Source of the DNA: Macrocystis pyrifera
Lineage: Eukaryota; Sar; Phaeophyceae; Laminariales; Laminariaceae
Assembly (NCBI GenBank): GCA_031763025.1
Contig: JASSKH010000006.1
Span: 14,411,479 to 14,475,478, forward strand
Direction of reading: 5' to 3'
DNA: 64,000 nucleotides
A program made the translations under genes and the position numbers. Shown in pieces: positions 9,991 to 21,479 of the stretch. Positions within the stretch are counted from its first letter, which is position 1. Every line of letters begins with the position of its first letter. Below the pieces are notes generated by a model. It saw only the letters and a program-made list of their open reading frames with translations. It made no database searches and was not told the DNA's origin.

Positions 9991-11905
9991 AAACGCTACA
10001 TGAATTTAGGGCTTATAAAATCGATTTCCACCATATTCTCCCTCACTAAACCTGACTTATCTCTCCTTGCGAGTAAGTCAGGAACCCCGATGAGACTCTG
10101 AGTATCCAAGTTTTTCTCAGTATGCAATGATCGCATTGCTCTCATCGTTCCTTCCTAGGTGTTTTCTAAGTGAGTGAGTTTTACAGGTTCTTGAACATGA
10201 GATATTTCCCTTTTTTCCCTTTTTTTCGGGGGACGAAGGCGAGAATCGAACCACGGACCTCGCTCTTCAAAATCTCACGCCCTGCCTGCGACGCCATTGT
10301 AGGGAAATGTAGACTAAAAATGTTACACCGTCGCTACTGAAACGATCCAAACGAAAATATGCGGGGCGTGATTTATGACTAGTTGCACGTATCGGAGCCT
10401 ACGATGTAGCACCGAGGACGGATAGTGGGGGGCACGGGCGCATGTACAGCATGAATGACATCCCGACTCCAAACCACACCGACCACAACGATCAACAACC
10501 GCCACCAGGAAAAAAAAACTGCTGTATGTACTCTTCTGCTGTTGCTCTGAGCAGAAGTGCAATTCTCACAGCCAATCGAGAGGACAGCAGGACGCATGTG
10601 CCTGCTGTGTCGCCACCGTTTGCCTGCGCCACCACCACGCACCGCCGTCTCTGCTGATGTTCGAGCTGCTCGGTTGGTATTTTGGATTGACAAGCTCGTC
10701 ATAATTTCATTGACGTATATAGTGGACCCAAAAGCTGGGTCACAGTAGCAGGGTGTCCCCTGCAACCACTTGAGAGCACAGCAGTAGTAGTAGCAGTATA
10801 TCGTAGTTCCTGCGGTCGTCCTTTGCCTTCACACCATACCCACCACCTATATGTTGCTGTGCAAACGTTGCTCGACCGGCATTGAGGCGGACGAAAATCG
10901 ACTGAAACGCCTCAAAATCGTTGGACGACAGACAGCCTACCCTTCTAACACCCTCTGAGCTGGTCGAAACAAGTCTGCAGTGATACTGACTTCTCGATGC
11001 CTGCAACCTACGGTACCCACTTCTTACAGTGCCAAAACCAAATTTTATAGTACCAAAACCACAAGAAAAAAAAGCGGAAATTCTATGGTACGAATACGTG
11101 CTTCCTACGTGCTTTTCTTGATACTTACATTATTAGAACGATAACGGCCCACGTTAGCAACGGTGCTGCCGCTTAGCGGCCGGGGCCTCGATCGGATCTC
11201 TCTGTATCACCCTTCGGCCTGATGATCAACTCCACCCCAACAGCGGATGGGCAGGTGACGTCGTGGAACGGCATGCTCGTATCATATACACTCGGACGGC
11301 TCTCGGATTCAACTGGGACTACACTACCGATTGCCATGTCGAGGACCATGGCCATATCGAGATATCCGCATCCCAATGTGCACGATGGCGAGATCCCGCA
11401 CCAGTCTTGATTCCGCATGGACCACCCCAGTCACTCCAGGATGCAGTCAATGCCTTGTTCCTGACCGGAGCCGCGTCCGACTTTTCATTTCCTGGACTTG
11501 CTCCGTGCCCCCCCCGGCAACGAGAGCTGTGCCCGGCACATCAGCACATCCATATGGTCGATTCTTCCTTGGAATGCGGACAACGCCCCAGATCGCGTTT
11601 TCTTCGCGTCTGCACGTGTAGACATCTACGAGGACGCCGGAGAGCCGCCAGCATCGTCACCCATTTTTTTTTTTCATGATAGGCGTTGAGTACTGCCTCA
11701 TAGCTGTCGTCTACTCCATTCCGAACCCAGTTGCGTTCGAGAGGGCGGTGGTTGAAGTACGATTGTATACTCGGGGGGAGTGCCACGTCTTGCGACGATT
11801 TCGACTATGACTGGTATCATGGTTTCCAGCATATGTATGTTTACCTTCGAAAGTCTGGTCTATGACCTTGCCTGTTCCCCAGGCACAAACGACACCATAC
11901 CGTAG
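9991..11905. other. No recognised gene
   Basis: Includes a second copy of TGTAGGGAAATGTA with GACTAAAAATGTTAC at 10297-10325 and unassigned frames on both strands between 10379 and 11700. The region 11170-11690 is GC-richer, but no family could be recognised in any frame. Confidence 0.4.
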
Positions 11906-11911
11906 TGCTAG

Positions 11912-12979
11912 CTACCATGAGCGCGCAAGCCAAGACATGACACTAGCTGCCAGCTGGTCGATGAACTTACTACCCTCTACCCCGAGACGCCCAAAGCTTT
12001 CCACTGCTAAAGTGGCACGTATGTGACTCCGTTCGTCAAAGGACACATGTCCCGGACGAGCGTAGTGTTGGCGCTTGCGCGCCTCGGAGGTAAGGGCAGC
12101 TGATCCATCGTCACCAGCACTGCCTCCTCGCAGGTGTATCTGCGCTTGTGGGTCATCATGGGTGACGTCCAGCAGGATGGACTTCTCCATATACTCCCTA
12201 TTAGGAGCGTCTCGGAGACCTCCTCTCCTGACGATAATGTCCATCCGCAGATTTCGGTCTACGGTGAACGGTTCTCCGCTCTCCACTTGGTGTTCCTAGC
12301 CGCTTCAACGTATTGGACATCGCGTGGACGAGCGGTTGGTGTTGATTTACCTGCGCCCCTGCTCTGGGACAGATGCGTGCGTGGCGGGTGTTCACGTCGA
12401 CTGCATCGCAGCAGGGGCACCTTACTGCCACATGCTCCTCTATACCCATGAAGCGCTTTCCCATGTCCACGAACTCTGCTGCGGGTATGACACGTAGTGA
12501 GTCCGTTGGCCTCGGAAGAAGGCATGCCGTGGCTCCAGCCCCCCGTAGACTCCTATAGCGAGCCTTGGCGAAAGCCTTGGTCTCGGTCTCGCCCAGCGGG
12601 TCGCCCGGTCCGGGGGGGCGCGCCGTCTTCGATAGCTCCTCCAACGAAGCAGTGTGGGCAGCATGCCGACTTTGATTCACCAGCTTGCCCAACTTCTGTT
12701 GGGCTTTGCGCGAATTACTGATTACGGCGTCGTGCGCTGCCAATATGTCGGCCTCTGGGGGCCTTGGACCCAGGTCCCCCTCCAAGATTCAGGGATGATG
12801 CCCTCCATCGCTTTGTTCGTCACCCCCCATATCTCTGGAATCTCCCGCAAACCGCCTCCCAGCTGAGCAATGATGCTCGCTTCCGGGAGCCCCCTCCTCA
12901 CTTTATCTCCTAACGGGCCTGTGAGGTCTGCTAGAACCTCCGGCAAGATCCCCACCCTGCTTCCGATGGATGCCGACAT
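11912..12979 (-). pseudogene. LINE C-terminal zinc motif and nuclease-like domain
   Basis: Frames at 12979-12722, 12785-12201 and 12286-11912 join end to end through frameshifts. The second carries CPCCDAVDVNTRHARICPRA, a C-x-x-C...H...C zinc motif. The third carries LRMDIIVRRGG and, further on, SILLDVTHDDP, and ends with a helix containing VESFGRLGVEG. A zinc motif followed by a 'D...DV' nuclease-like core is how restriction-like-endonuclease LINEs end. That assignment is an inference from pattern, not from an alignment. Confidence 0.6.
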
Positions 12980-13095
12980 TCTCCTCGCTTCTGTCGACGG
13001 CAGCCCTTACCCTCCCGCCCCCGTAGAAAGGCGTGCTTGGCCTGCTGGTAAGGTTCGAGAGTCGGCCGACTACCCGGGCACCCCTCCTAGAAGAA

Positions 13096-14291
13096 CTACT
13101 GTGCCTCCGCCGCTCCCCGTAGCTCTAGGATTTTCTCGTACGCCCACTGCGCCCCGTTGTCTGCCCTTCTACATGCTTCGAGGGACAGCCCTGGGTCCAG
13201 AGCCCTTTCGAGGTAGCTCGTCCGTTGCCCGAGAGATTCGACGGCTATGAGGACCGCTGCTTGTTTGTCGGGCATGTTAGCGAGGCAGAGCGCAAGGCGG
13301 TCCGCGCCTCCATTCCTCACTACGTCCATTGCTCGCCCCCGTACGAATTCTTCCGTGCCGATCGGGACACCCACCACCGTCACCCCTCCTTCATCTGCGA
13401 TGCGGACCTCAACGCTTTCCAGGAGCGAAATCTCCTCCGCCGTCGGGGCGTGCCCTTTGGGTGGTAGTGTCACTATTTTGGCGGCGTTGACCACTATACC
13501 GATGTCATCTAGCTCTCGCCGGAGGAAGGCGAATGCTCTGCCCGTGTCGGCCGTGATCCCTGTAAGGCCGAGAGAGACATCGTCCATGTACGCGAAGGCT
13601 TCCACGCCTTCTCTCTCGAATTCCTGCCGGAATCGCTTCAGCCCCGGCCGCAACGCCAGGCGGAACATTGCTGGTCCCATGGGGTCCCCTTGCTGGACAT
13701 CGCTCGAACAAGCGATCGTCCTGGTCTCCCCTGAGCCCATCCGGAAAAACACGTCGGCCGGTCTTGTGCCGTAGCACTAGGCCACTAACGGGGTGAGCGC
13801 TGGCACGCAGTTGACCACCTCTTCTAGCACCGCAGTCCTTTTTACGGTGTTGAAGGCGTTGGAGCAGTCTGTGAGAACGAGCCAGTTGCCCGTCTCGTGT
13901 AGAGTCCTAGCCCTCAATCCCACATGCTCCACTCGGTCTGGTACGGCGACCCCAAACTGTCTCACCTCCTCGGTTTACCTCCTCCAACCGCGGCCGCCAC
14001 TACAGTCTGTCGCATAGCCCCTGCGGTGATGAGCCTCCTCCATGTCATGCCCACGCAAACCGGCCGGCACTTTTCCCCCAACGCAGTGAGGCTCGACTGT
14101 AGTAAGAGCTGCCAGAACTCTGGCGGGAACGCGTCCGGCTCGTCGACGATTCTCCGCCAAAAGGCTGATATACCCCTTCCGAACTCCTCTCTGCCGATGT
14201 CGGTGTGAATTATGGATTGTGGGTGAGAAAACCGTTGACCATCGTTTCCGGGGCCTGAAAGGGCGCTTCGGGAGCTGATGATTTTTGTCAT
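13096..14291 (-). pseudogene. LINE reverse transcriptase domain
   Basis: Reverse transcriptase copies element RNA into the target site. On the minus strand, three overlapping frames carry the RT blocks in order: an RPVCVGMTWRRLITAGAMRQ block (about 14080-14020); the catalytic motif LTDCSNAFNTVKR (about 13880-13840), with the first catalytic Asp; QGDPMGPAMFRLALRPGL (about 13690-13640); and the AYMDDV box (about 13590), with the paired catalytic Asp residues. The longest uninterrupted piece is 218 codons (13752-13096), shorter than a full RT domain. At least two frameshifts separate the pieces. Confidence 0.85.
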
Positions 14292-14309
14292 TGTTGTGGT
14301 CGCTATTGA

Positions 14310-14318
14310 TACCTTGGG

Positions 14319-14352
<34 letters not shown>

Positions 14353-14718
14353 TGTATGTATGTATGTATGTATGTATGTATTATTTTTTATTTTCTTTTT
14401 TTATCCATCACTTTTACTTCCCAGCCCACTCGTAGGAGGTTTTACCCTCGACGATCTTCTGGACAAGCCGTGGTCACAGGTGTCGTCCCTTCTCCCTCCC
14501 AGCACGTGCCTTTATTTTTGTCGCGCATAGGGTTCAGCATTCCCACTGCTCGTCGATTTTCATCGAATGTGGCCAACTCACGCTTTCGCGCTTTCCGCTT
14601 ATCAATTTTTTATGCAAGAAAAAGTCCCTATGAGCATGCACTCGGTGGGACTTGAACCCACGAAATTGATCTTGACAGGCACGCGGACCACCTACCAAGC
14701 CACCGGGGACGCCGGCAT
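14310..14718 (-). mobile_element. tRNA-derived SINE with tetranucleotide tail
   Basis: On the minus strand a tRNA-like head begins near 14718, with A box TGGCTTGGTAGG (14691-14702) and B box GGTTCAAGTCCC (14648-14659). The T arm, GTGGG/CCCAC around TTCAAGT, pairs perfectly. A body of about 250 bp follows, then an A-rich stretch and a (CATA)n tail. The body recurs at 49471-49758 and in part at 57961-58090. Confidence 0.8.
14316..14380 (+). repeat. (TATG)n microsatellite, tail of the SINE
   Basis: About 16 uninterrupted ATGT units reading on the plus strand, directly at the 3' end of the minus-strand SINE. Confidence 0.95.
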
Positions 14719-14727
14719 CTGATGGGC

Positions 14728-14955
14728 TGTAATGACGGAAACATCTGCGTTTATTGTACAAGCATAAAGATGCACGATTTAGGGGAAGTGTGAGATCAGC
14801 GTGGTCCTTGGCTGAGCCCACACCCCTCTCACTCTGTTCCTGTACCCGTAATGAGCTCTTCCTCAGATAAGCAACCTAAAAAAGTATACCAAGAAGAAGC
14901 GTGCCCTGGCCAGCGTCGACATCCCCGTGTCCTCCCTGACTAGTATCTTATCACA
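14728..14955 (+). mobile_element. LTR of family LTR2, second copy
   Basis: Starts TGTAATGACGG and ends CTTATCACA, so it has the TG...CA ends of an LTR, and matches 9196-9431 over its length. No primer-binding site follows, so it is a solo or 3' LTR. It begins only about 10 bp from the head of the SINE at 14310-14718. Confidence 0.6.
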
Positions 14956-16276
14956 TTAGCGGTACAAAAACAAGCTTTCCTCATGAGCCATGGCCTGCCA
15001 TGCCACGGTGTAAGAGGTAGGGGGTACATCATATTTTTCGGCCGACCTACTCGCACTCGTAAAAAACTGAACAAGTGCCCGATGTCTTCGCAAATTCATT
15101 TATTTTTGTGTTCTTTACTCGGGCACAGTTGTTCATGTCAACATGTTAGGAACTTCATAAATAAGAAATTACAGCAGTAGGTGCCCTCTCTACCGTCCAA
15201 GCATAATTATCACACACATAACACACATGTAAATAATAGGTGCCCCAGTCCACAGACAGACGTGCCTGAGCTTGCTGGTGCTTGCTAGTGGGGCCTCAAC
15301 GTCGGCCGATCGCTCACCCTGACATCCGGACACCACTCGAAACACAGTCAATGGTGGCGCTTCCGGTAGTTTCGAAGATGTGGACCATTGTGGTCGTAAC
15401 ATCATAGACGTCGAAACTGCGCACCGTTGTTGGCCCTCCTGCATGCTGAGAGGGGCGCTGTACCCTACCGTCTCCATCGACCGCCGAGGTGTTGTCTAGC
15501 AGGTTATTTGCGTCCGAGGGTGTTGGCTATGTACTTCGAAATAGCACTGGAAGAGCAAGCGGGCCAGTGGACAGTGCAATATAACCAGCACCTGGATTGT
15601 ATCTGAACTATTGATATGCAGATCCTGCCCATTGACGAAAACCCTCACAACGGCAGCTGAGGAACTAGATCATCTAGATCACCTAGATCATCATCCGCCC
15701 GAGTCTTTCGTTTTGGCGATGAGGGCGGCCGCTTCGCTCGTCTGTGGCAGGCATGCCCGCCAGGCGACACACCAGGAATTCCGCGGGAGTCTGTCTCGCC
15801 CCTTACTGCCCCCGCCACGCGCTCTCTGCAACCTATTTATACTCTTCGGTACACCGGTCGCAGTAGTAGCAAGGGGTCCTCACCGCCGCCCTTCGTTTCT
15901 TTACAGCCATGCCTTATAGGGGTGGTGCCTTATTTGCTGAGGCCATCATCACATCGCATGAGGAGCCCGATAGCTCACCCGAAATAAGACTCCAAAGACG
16001 TTTGCTCGCGCGACCCGACCAAGATTCGTACCATGCGTTTTTGTGTCACTGGCCCTAACCCAACTGTTTCGTATTCTACAGTACTGCAGTACTTCGTACA
16101 GCTTTGTAGTAAAAATGCTGCTAGGGTATACTGTATAACTGGTATTAATAGTTGCTCACTCAAGGGGCTCGACTCCGATCAGAAAATATTGAGCACCCCT
16201 ACATATGGTGGCATTGCTCGTTTGGACGGACGCCTACTACTGTACCGCCGGCACTTCACCCTCTCAACACCAGACA
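14956..16276. other. No gene seen
   Basis: Includes a short dyad ATCTAGATCACCTAGATCAT near 15670. Open frames stay near 100 aa and show no family features. Confidence 0.45.
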
Positions 16277-16530
16277 CGTTCTACGATAGAGGTGGCACCT
16301 TTCCGCTCTAATGTTTCTGAAGGACGGGGCTCATAACCCAAAATTGTCGGAATGCTAATCTTGTGTTTCCAAAAATTGTAATTGTATATACCAGGTACTT
16401 GGGCCTTGGGATCATTCATCGGGATGCAATTTGACTATTGCTGAAGCCAGTTTTCGGGTGAGGTGTAAGGTGTGGAGCTCCTCAGGTGAGGATCCTCATA
16501 AAATTTAGGGTGATCCCCCATCGTAGAACG
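16277..16530. mobile_element. MULE-like MITE, copy 1
   Basis: Bounded by CGTTCTACGATAG on the left and ATCGTAGAACG on the right. The interior is a diverged reverse-complement match to the element at 52108-52360 (shared words include GTGGCAC near one end and GGTGATCCCCC near the other). No coding capacity. The flanks CACCAGACA and CACCAACGC may be a worn 9-bp target duplication. Confidence 0.65.
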
Positions 16531-16821
16531 CCTCACCAACGCGTACAGTTATACAGTTCCTCCCCGTTGTTCCTTTCGATCTACCGGCAATAGCAGCAAT
16601 AGCAACAATGGCAGCAGTGGCTGTTACGTGTCCTGCTGCTTGACGGAGGTAAACTTTTTCAAGTCCTTCTTTATTCAGCCACTCGGAGCCACTCGGCCGA
16701 GTGAATAGCCTATTTTATGTTCTTTGCATAGGGTTTATCATTTTTATATCTTAATATTGCATAGGTCGTGTATCATCCGGTCATCGGCATTCGGATCTAC
16801 TGCAGGCGTCGACATCAGCTA
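16531..16821. other. Nothing seen
   Basis: Contains a CAGCAA-rich microsatellite-like stretch near 16590; otherwise plain AT-rich sequence. Confidence 0.4.
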
Positions 16822-16880
16822 TGTTGTAAGGATTGCCCTTGCCTGGGTAGTCGATCGATACTTTCGGCAACACCTTCATA
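16822..16880 (+). repeat. 5' LTR of the 16.8 kb element
   Basis: 59 bp. Compared with the other LTRs of the family it lacks the stretch containing the TAGCTCAGTAGG word. Confidence 0.85.
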
Positions 16881-16899
16881 TTTGGCGTCGTCGGCAGGA
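16881..16899 (+). other. Primer-binding site matching a tRNA-Ser 3' end
   Basis: TGGCGTCGTCGGCAGGA is the complement of a tRNA ending TCCTGCCGACGACG plus CCA. This matches eukaryotic serine tRNAs, whose 3' end is typically TCCTGCCGACTACG. Two bases (TT) separate it from the LTR. Confidence 0.7.
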
Positions 16900-17441
16900 A
16901 ACGAGTTGGAATCTCACTTCGAACGTTTCTTTTACAGACACGCGTGCATTGCGCGTGCGCCCTTACACGTACAGTCTCCCTCGTTCCTCGGGTATTGAAA
17001 CGAAGCGGGTGGGTTCACGTACGGCCGTATTTGTACAGTATCTAGCGCGCTCAGTGTAGGCGAAATCTCGCACGCGTCCTGTTCTGCCCTCTTCTATGGG
17101 ATCGGGTCTTGACTGTCTTGGGTTCTACCATAGCGTGATTTCCTGTTTTCCGACACTGTGCCCACTATTCGAGTGAGCCCCTTCGCGCCAGCACTTGTTT
17201 CTCTTGCGTTACCCCCACGTTCGTTTTACTTCTCGAAGCACCCCGTGCCTTCGCAGTGGGTCCCGTAACGATCCTTTTTGTTTTGTTCTTTATGTTCGTT
17301 TTTTCGCCCTCAGGCTAGCTTATGCCGCTCCTGGCTACGCGAGTTATACCGCTTCCTCGAGTTTAATTAAGCCCTCGATTTAGCTTCCGGGTCGTTCTAG
17401 CTTAATTTGCCAGCTTCCGCGTAACCGTACTTGCGGACTTG

Positions 17442-17876
17442 TTGTCGGATTCGCAATGTCACGTGTAATCGGCTACCGCCTTACAGGTTAGAGGTGTGGG
17501 AGTAGTGGGTTGTGAAGTGTCGCATCTTCGATCCATTTTCCGAATTCTCCGGAATGTTTTAGTTCTTTCCTGAGTTTCCATGAATCTGCATATACGACCC
17601 TTCAGGGTGGGCTAGTGTTATGGTATCCCCTCTCCCCTGTTGCGCCGTTCTGATTTGTAGCAATCGTCCCCTCATCATGCATGGCAGGCGTTGTCGCCTG
17701 CTTTTCTGATGAGCGCCTCGCCCCTTCGTTCAGAAGACATCTGGCGAGGCAAACCGCAACTAATACAAGAGCTTAAACCATCCTCAAGCACCTCGTGTGA
17801 GTGACCAGAGCAGAGCCAAAGGCATCAACCTGTTAGCAGTAGTCGGTCCCTAGGTCCATACTGCCTTACACATAAC
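17442..17876 (+). repeat. Repeat R1, second copy (inside the LTR element)
   Basis: Near-identical to 1-437 apart from scattered substitutions and small indels; ends about 20 bp before the 3' LTR. Confidence 0.85.
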
Positions 17877-17896
17877 ACTAAACCTTAACAAGAGAG

Positions 17897-17982
17897 TGTT
17901 ACAAGGATCACGGTACTCTGAGCTGTGGGTAACCGATCGATCTTTTGCCCCCACGTTTAGCTCAGTAGGTGAAAGCTTCACA
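17897..17982 (+). repeat. 3' LTR of the 16.8 kb element
   Basis: 86 bp from TGTTACAAGG to GCTTCACA, preceded by the purine stretch AAGAGAG. Contains TTAGCTCAGTAGG, a match to a pol III A box. Confidence 0.85.
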
Positions 17983-18492
17983 AGCTACTAGCTCGTACAC
18001 ACGCAAATCGCCAAACCTTATATCCGAATCGCCATTTGTGTGTTATCCAACTACACCACTATACCCAGTATCCGTTCTGGCTCCTCATCCCAGAGATATA
18101 CTAATTATGTGGTCACAGACTGCTGTGAGACAGAGACACAAACAAAAACGAAAACAATCGCACATTGATGGGCCGAGCAAGCGAAATGCCAGCGTACCGG
18201 GTACGAGAACACAGCAGCACAAACCTTATGCACGAACCGCCATGGGATTGCTTACTACGCTGCGCCATCACATTTCTGGGTGAGGTGCGGGACCGCTCAC
18301 CCCCGAGTGGCCTAAACGCGGTAGAGGAAATAAAACTGTTTTTGATAAATGCTACTGAAATAAAAGCGCAAACCCGATGAACTATTTATAATTAATAGTT
18401 AGGTACATCACGAATAAGATACGTAGTGAAGCACCAAAAATGTCTTCCGACGATATTGGGTTGAGGTGCGCATTCAGTCCAAAGTACTACTA

Positions 18493-18596
18493 TTACGGGG
18501 GTCCATAGTTAATAGGACCTATGGTATACATAAAACCTATACATTTACCTATTTTTACTAACAAAATTTGATCCCGTTAACTATGGACCCCCGTAA
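18493..18596 (+). mobile_element. MITE1, subfamily A, full length
   Basis: Family description: about 105 bp, terminal inverted repeats of about 24 bp, TA target duplication, no coding capacity. Subfamily A ends in TTACGGGGGTCCATAGTTAA, subfamily B in TTACGGGGGACCATAGTAAA. The asymmetric middle (TATTTTTACTAACAA) gives an orientation; it reads plus here. Confidence 0.95.
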
Positions 18597-19632
18597 TAGC
18601 CCGAAATGAGTGCTACCACTGCTGTACTACTCATCCGTATACCCTAACTATTACCGTACTCAGCACCATTGTTAGCGTGGACTTAGCGTGGCCTTAGCGT
18701 GCTCCCCGGAACCTCAGGTTGGGGGTGAGTGACAGTCGCTGATTTGCTTGAAGGGTTGCGTTTTTGTTCCCCCAATAGCATACACATTTCCCTCGGAGGC
18801 AACGTAAAAAATAACACGCATCCATGTCTGGGTGGGTGGGTGGGTTGATGTAGTCAGGGTGGTGTTGGGGTTGGCGTTGTTGTTGTTGGTGGTGGTGGTG
18901 GTGGAGGCGTTGGTGGTGGTGATGGTGCTGGTTGGTGGTGGTAGTGGAGGTAACAGGTTTAGTGGTGGTATATCGTTTGTTATAGTGGTGTGTATCGTGT
19001 GCTCCCAAAGCGGTGATTAAGACAGCCTCAGAACGCGCTGATTAAGGCAGGTGATCGCCACCACGTTAGACTTACAGTAGTGAGATAGTCGACATTGGCC
19101 GGGACAAGGTTAGCTGGTGAGTCACGGTCGGAACGTTCATCGCCTGCACGTTGAGTGGTGCGTTGGTTGGACGTCAAAGTAATGCTGGAGAGCTAGTCTA
19201 TGTTTATCGACAGCTCGTTAGCAGTGACGCGAGTTAGAGAACTATTAATAGTCAAAATTAATCGGATCGGCATTGGGTGAGGTGTACAGAGAGCTACGTA
19301 CTGCTACAGTAGTCGAAATTGATCGACAGCACGTTAATTTACTCGAATTATCGAGGCGCGGTGGATCTCCCCGCTGCGTACGAATATTTCACCCGCGGAG
19401 GCCGTGCAGTCACACACAGCAGTACCATATATGATGGAACCCACCTCCCCGCTCTCCGCAGAGGAGGCCCGACAAAATGTAGAGCTCTCCAAGCCTACCA
19501 GGTACCCATCCTTTGGCATAGTGTACCATTAATACTGTTTTTTGCAACTCCGTTGTTTTTACTTGTCTCATTCCATTTTGTTAGAAATACCGTAGTGCGG
19601 TGCTAAACGGGTTAACTGAGCTTCATGTCATA

Positions 19633-19698
19633 TTGATACCATTCATTTACCTATTTTTACTAACGATATTTTGTCCTATTTGCTATGTTCCCCCGTAA
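19633..19698 (+). mobile_element. MITE1, right half only
   Basis: From TATTGATACC through TTTTTACTAAC to CCCCCGTAA. The left arm is missing. Confidence 0.75.
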
Positions 19699-20089
19699 TA
19701 GCAGCATAGATGGGCCTCCTCAGGCGACACAGGACAGCGAGGAAGGAGCTTAATGCAAGGGAAATTAGATGCTACCAGGTACTTTTGATGGAGTAGCAAC
19801 ATTGATTGATCGTATAGGAACGTACATACCCGTATGCGAATCTCGTACGGTTGCACGTACCAGGTATGTATATGCCGTTTTGGAACATACCCGTTCGTAT
19901 GCGAATCTCGTACCAAAACGGGTACACGTACGTAGCGCTTTTGGGGAATATTCTTTATGGGAAGGCTCGTGCCTGCATACCAGGTTAGTTTTGGTCGACG
20001 TCTGGACTGAGTTGCGCTCACTCGAGCTCTCTCTCTCTCCCTATCAACTCACTTGAGGAGCAGTACTATTATTAATAAGAAGATTGTGA

Positions 20090-20481
20090 ACTACCAATAC
20101 AAGCAGCGTGCCCTATCCAGCATCGACATCCCTGCGTCTCTTACCAGCTTTCTTTTTTTAGTCGTCTATTTTCGACATATCTCTGCACTACCATCACATT
20201 TGACGTCGCCGGCAGGACACGGTTGGTTTCGAATCTTAATTTGAACCTTTCTTTTATAGAAGCGCTTGCGCGTGCGTCCCTGAACACATAAATCTTCCTG
20301 CCCGGTTCCCCAGGTACTGAAACGAAGCGGGTAGGTCAGTCAGCGTACGGACCTATACAGTAGCGACGCCCCAAATACCCCCCGCCGTTCAGAGGGGGGA
20401 CAGTGTTACAAGGATTACCCCTGGGCTGGGTAATCGATCGATCCTTAACCCCTATTGCTCAGTATAGGTGACACCTTCACA
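20090..20481 (+). mobile_element. Short-LTR element with mismatched ends
   Basis: Right end: a 78-bp LTR (20404-20481) of the same family as 17897-17982, preceded by the polypurine tract AGAGGGGGGACAG. Left end (about 20100-20198) instead resembles LTR2 (GTGCCCTATCCAGCATCGACAT and a CATCACA end). The primer-binding site TTTGACGTCGCCGGCAGGA follows at 20199. The internal 200 bp match the interiors of the 16.8 kb and 38.2 kb elements. No target duplication was found, as expected for a recombinant or rearranged copy. Confidence 0.65.
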
Positions 20482-20934
20482 TATTATCAGTAGTATATAC
20501 CTCTATCGTCGTTACGCCTACACATATTGTACTTATATACTCATATATTAATGTACTCATATACCCGTATACTCTTATACTCTTATACTTAGTGGAGGCA
20601 TCCCACCCCCCCTCTCAGCAGATGCCGCGTATCTTTACCTCCCTTTCCTTTGTCTGTCCGTTCCTTCCGTGACTTCATTCGTTCGTTCGTTCGTTCGTTC
20701 GTTCGTTCATTGCCCTTGTGAAAAGGCGGCGGTATATGTATAGCTGTTATTTTTTGTGAGAGTGACTCCTGACTTGATTTTTACTGATGATAGTAAAGGG
20801 ACCTCTCCACCCTACCCAACACCAATCAAGATCGACAATCCCATTGAGCTATTAATAGGTGTGCAACACGTAACACTACTCGTACAACAACACCGGGGAA
20901 ACCGCGAGTCAGTTCGGTTATTATTATAGTAGTA
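20482..20934. other. No gene; (TTCG)n microsatellite
   Basis: TATAC-rich stretch near 20540-20590 and a (CGTT)n run at 20677-20709. Confidence 0.6.
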
Positions 20935-21043
20935 GTTGACCCTTTTACTGTATAGCGTCCCGTTCTGGGGACAAACGACTTAGAATTTGACTGCTTTGTC
21001 CCCAGAATTGGATTTTGCAGCCGTATCATTAATAAAGGGCTTA
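20935..21043. mobile_element. MITE2 copy
   Basis: Member of the second palindromic family (ends with ACCTTTTAGTACCGCAGTCC-like arms, middle with CCCGTTYTGGGGACAAA and TTTGTCCCCA). Here the right arm is more diverged than the left. Confidence 0.65.
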
Positions 21044-21446
21044 CTGCTACACTACACTGATACTGCACTACAGCAGTAGGTCCCTCAGTTGACAATTGCT
21101 ACCGGCTATATTCTACCCCCGTCAATGGAAAACTTTTGGCCGAAAACGTGCTACCAGATAAACACCTACTTCTATATGATAAATAGTATATTAATAGTAT
21201 GTTGATATATTAATAGTATGTTAATATTAACATACTATTAATATTAATAATATATTTTAATAGTATGTTAATAATACGTTGCGGTAATAGTATATTAACA
21301 TACTACTAATAATATGTTTTAATGGTATGTTAATAATACATTGCGGCAGCGCGCGCCCAGTGTGCCTCGGGGCTTCTCTTGTTTTCGCTCCAGCGGTGGT
21401 GTTCGTTGTACGTCTACTACGCGGTGTAGCGATCGATGCTGTGTGC

Positions 21447-21479
<33 letters not shown>

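Larger units (their letters stand above)
11912..14291 (-). mobile_element. LINE (RLE-type candidate), 5'-truncated copy
   Basis: A 2.4 kb minus-strand relic holding reverse transcriptase, a linker, a Cys/His zinc motif and a C-terminal nuclease-like region. The same 3' half recurs at 41047, 42175, 43430 and 53878, with short 3' tails elsewhere. This copy also lacks the 3' UTR seen in those. The four or so frame changes show it is inactive. Confidence 0.8.
16822..17982 (+). mobile_element. Short-LTR retrotransposon, non-coding, with 5-bp TSD
   Basis: A complete 1161-bp element. The 5' LTR is 16822-16880 and the 3' LTR 17897-17982; both begin TGTTRYAAGGAT and share GTCGATCGAT-type words, ending TTCATA or TTCACA. 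A perfect AGCTA lies at 16817-16821 and again at 17983-17987: a 5-bp target duplication as made by LTR integrases. A primer-binding site TTTGGCGTCGTCGGCAGGA starts at 16881, directly after the LTR. The internal 1 kb, including R1 (17442-17876), has no gag or pol. The LTRs are among the shortest I would accept as LTRs, so this is a TRIM/SMART-like non-autonomous element. Confidence 0.88.
17983..20089. other. No gene; microsatellite and MITE pieces
   Basis: Holds a GGT-rich microsatellite at about 18828-18960 and two MITE1 pieces listed separately. The long frames around 18694-19008 come from the GGT repeat. Confidence 0.5.

Noticed and set aside
10226-10300. tRNA gene on the minus strand (A-box- and B-box-like words)
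   Set aside because: The T stem CGTGG/CTCGC does not pair and no acceptor stem can be formed.
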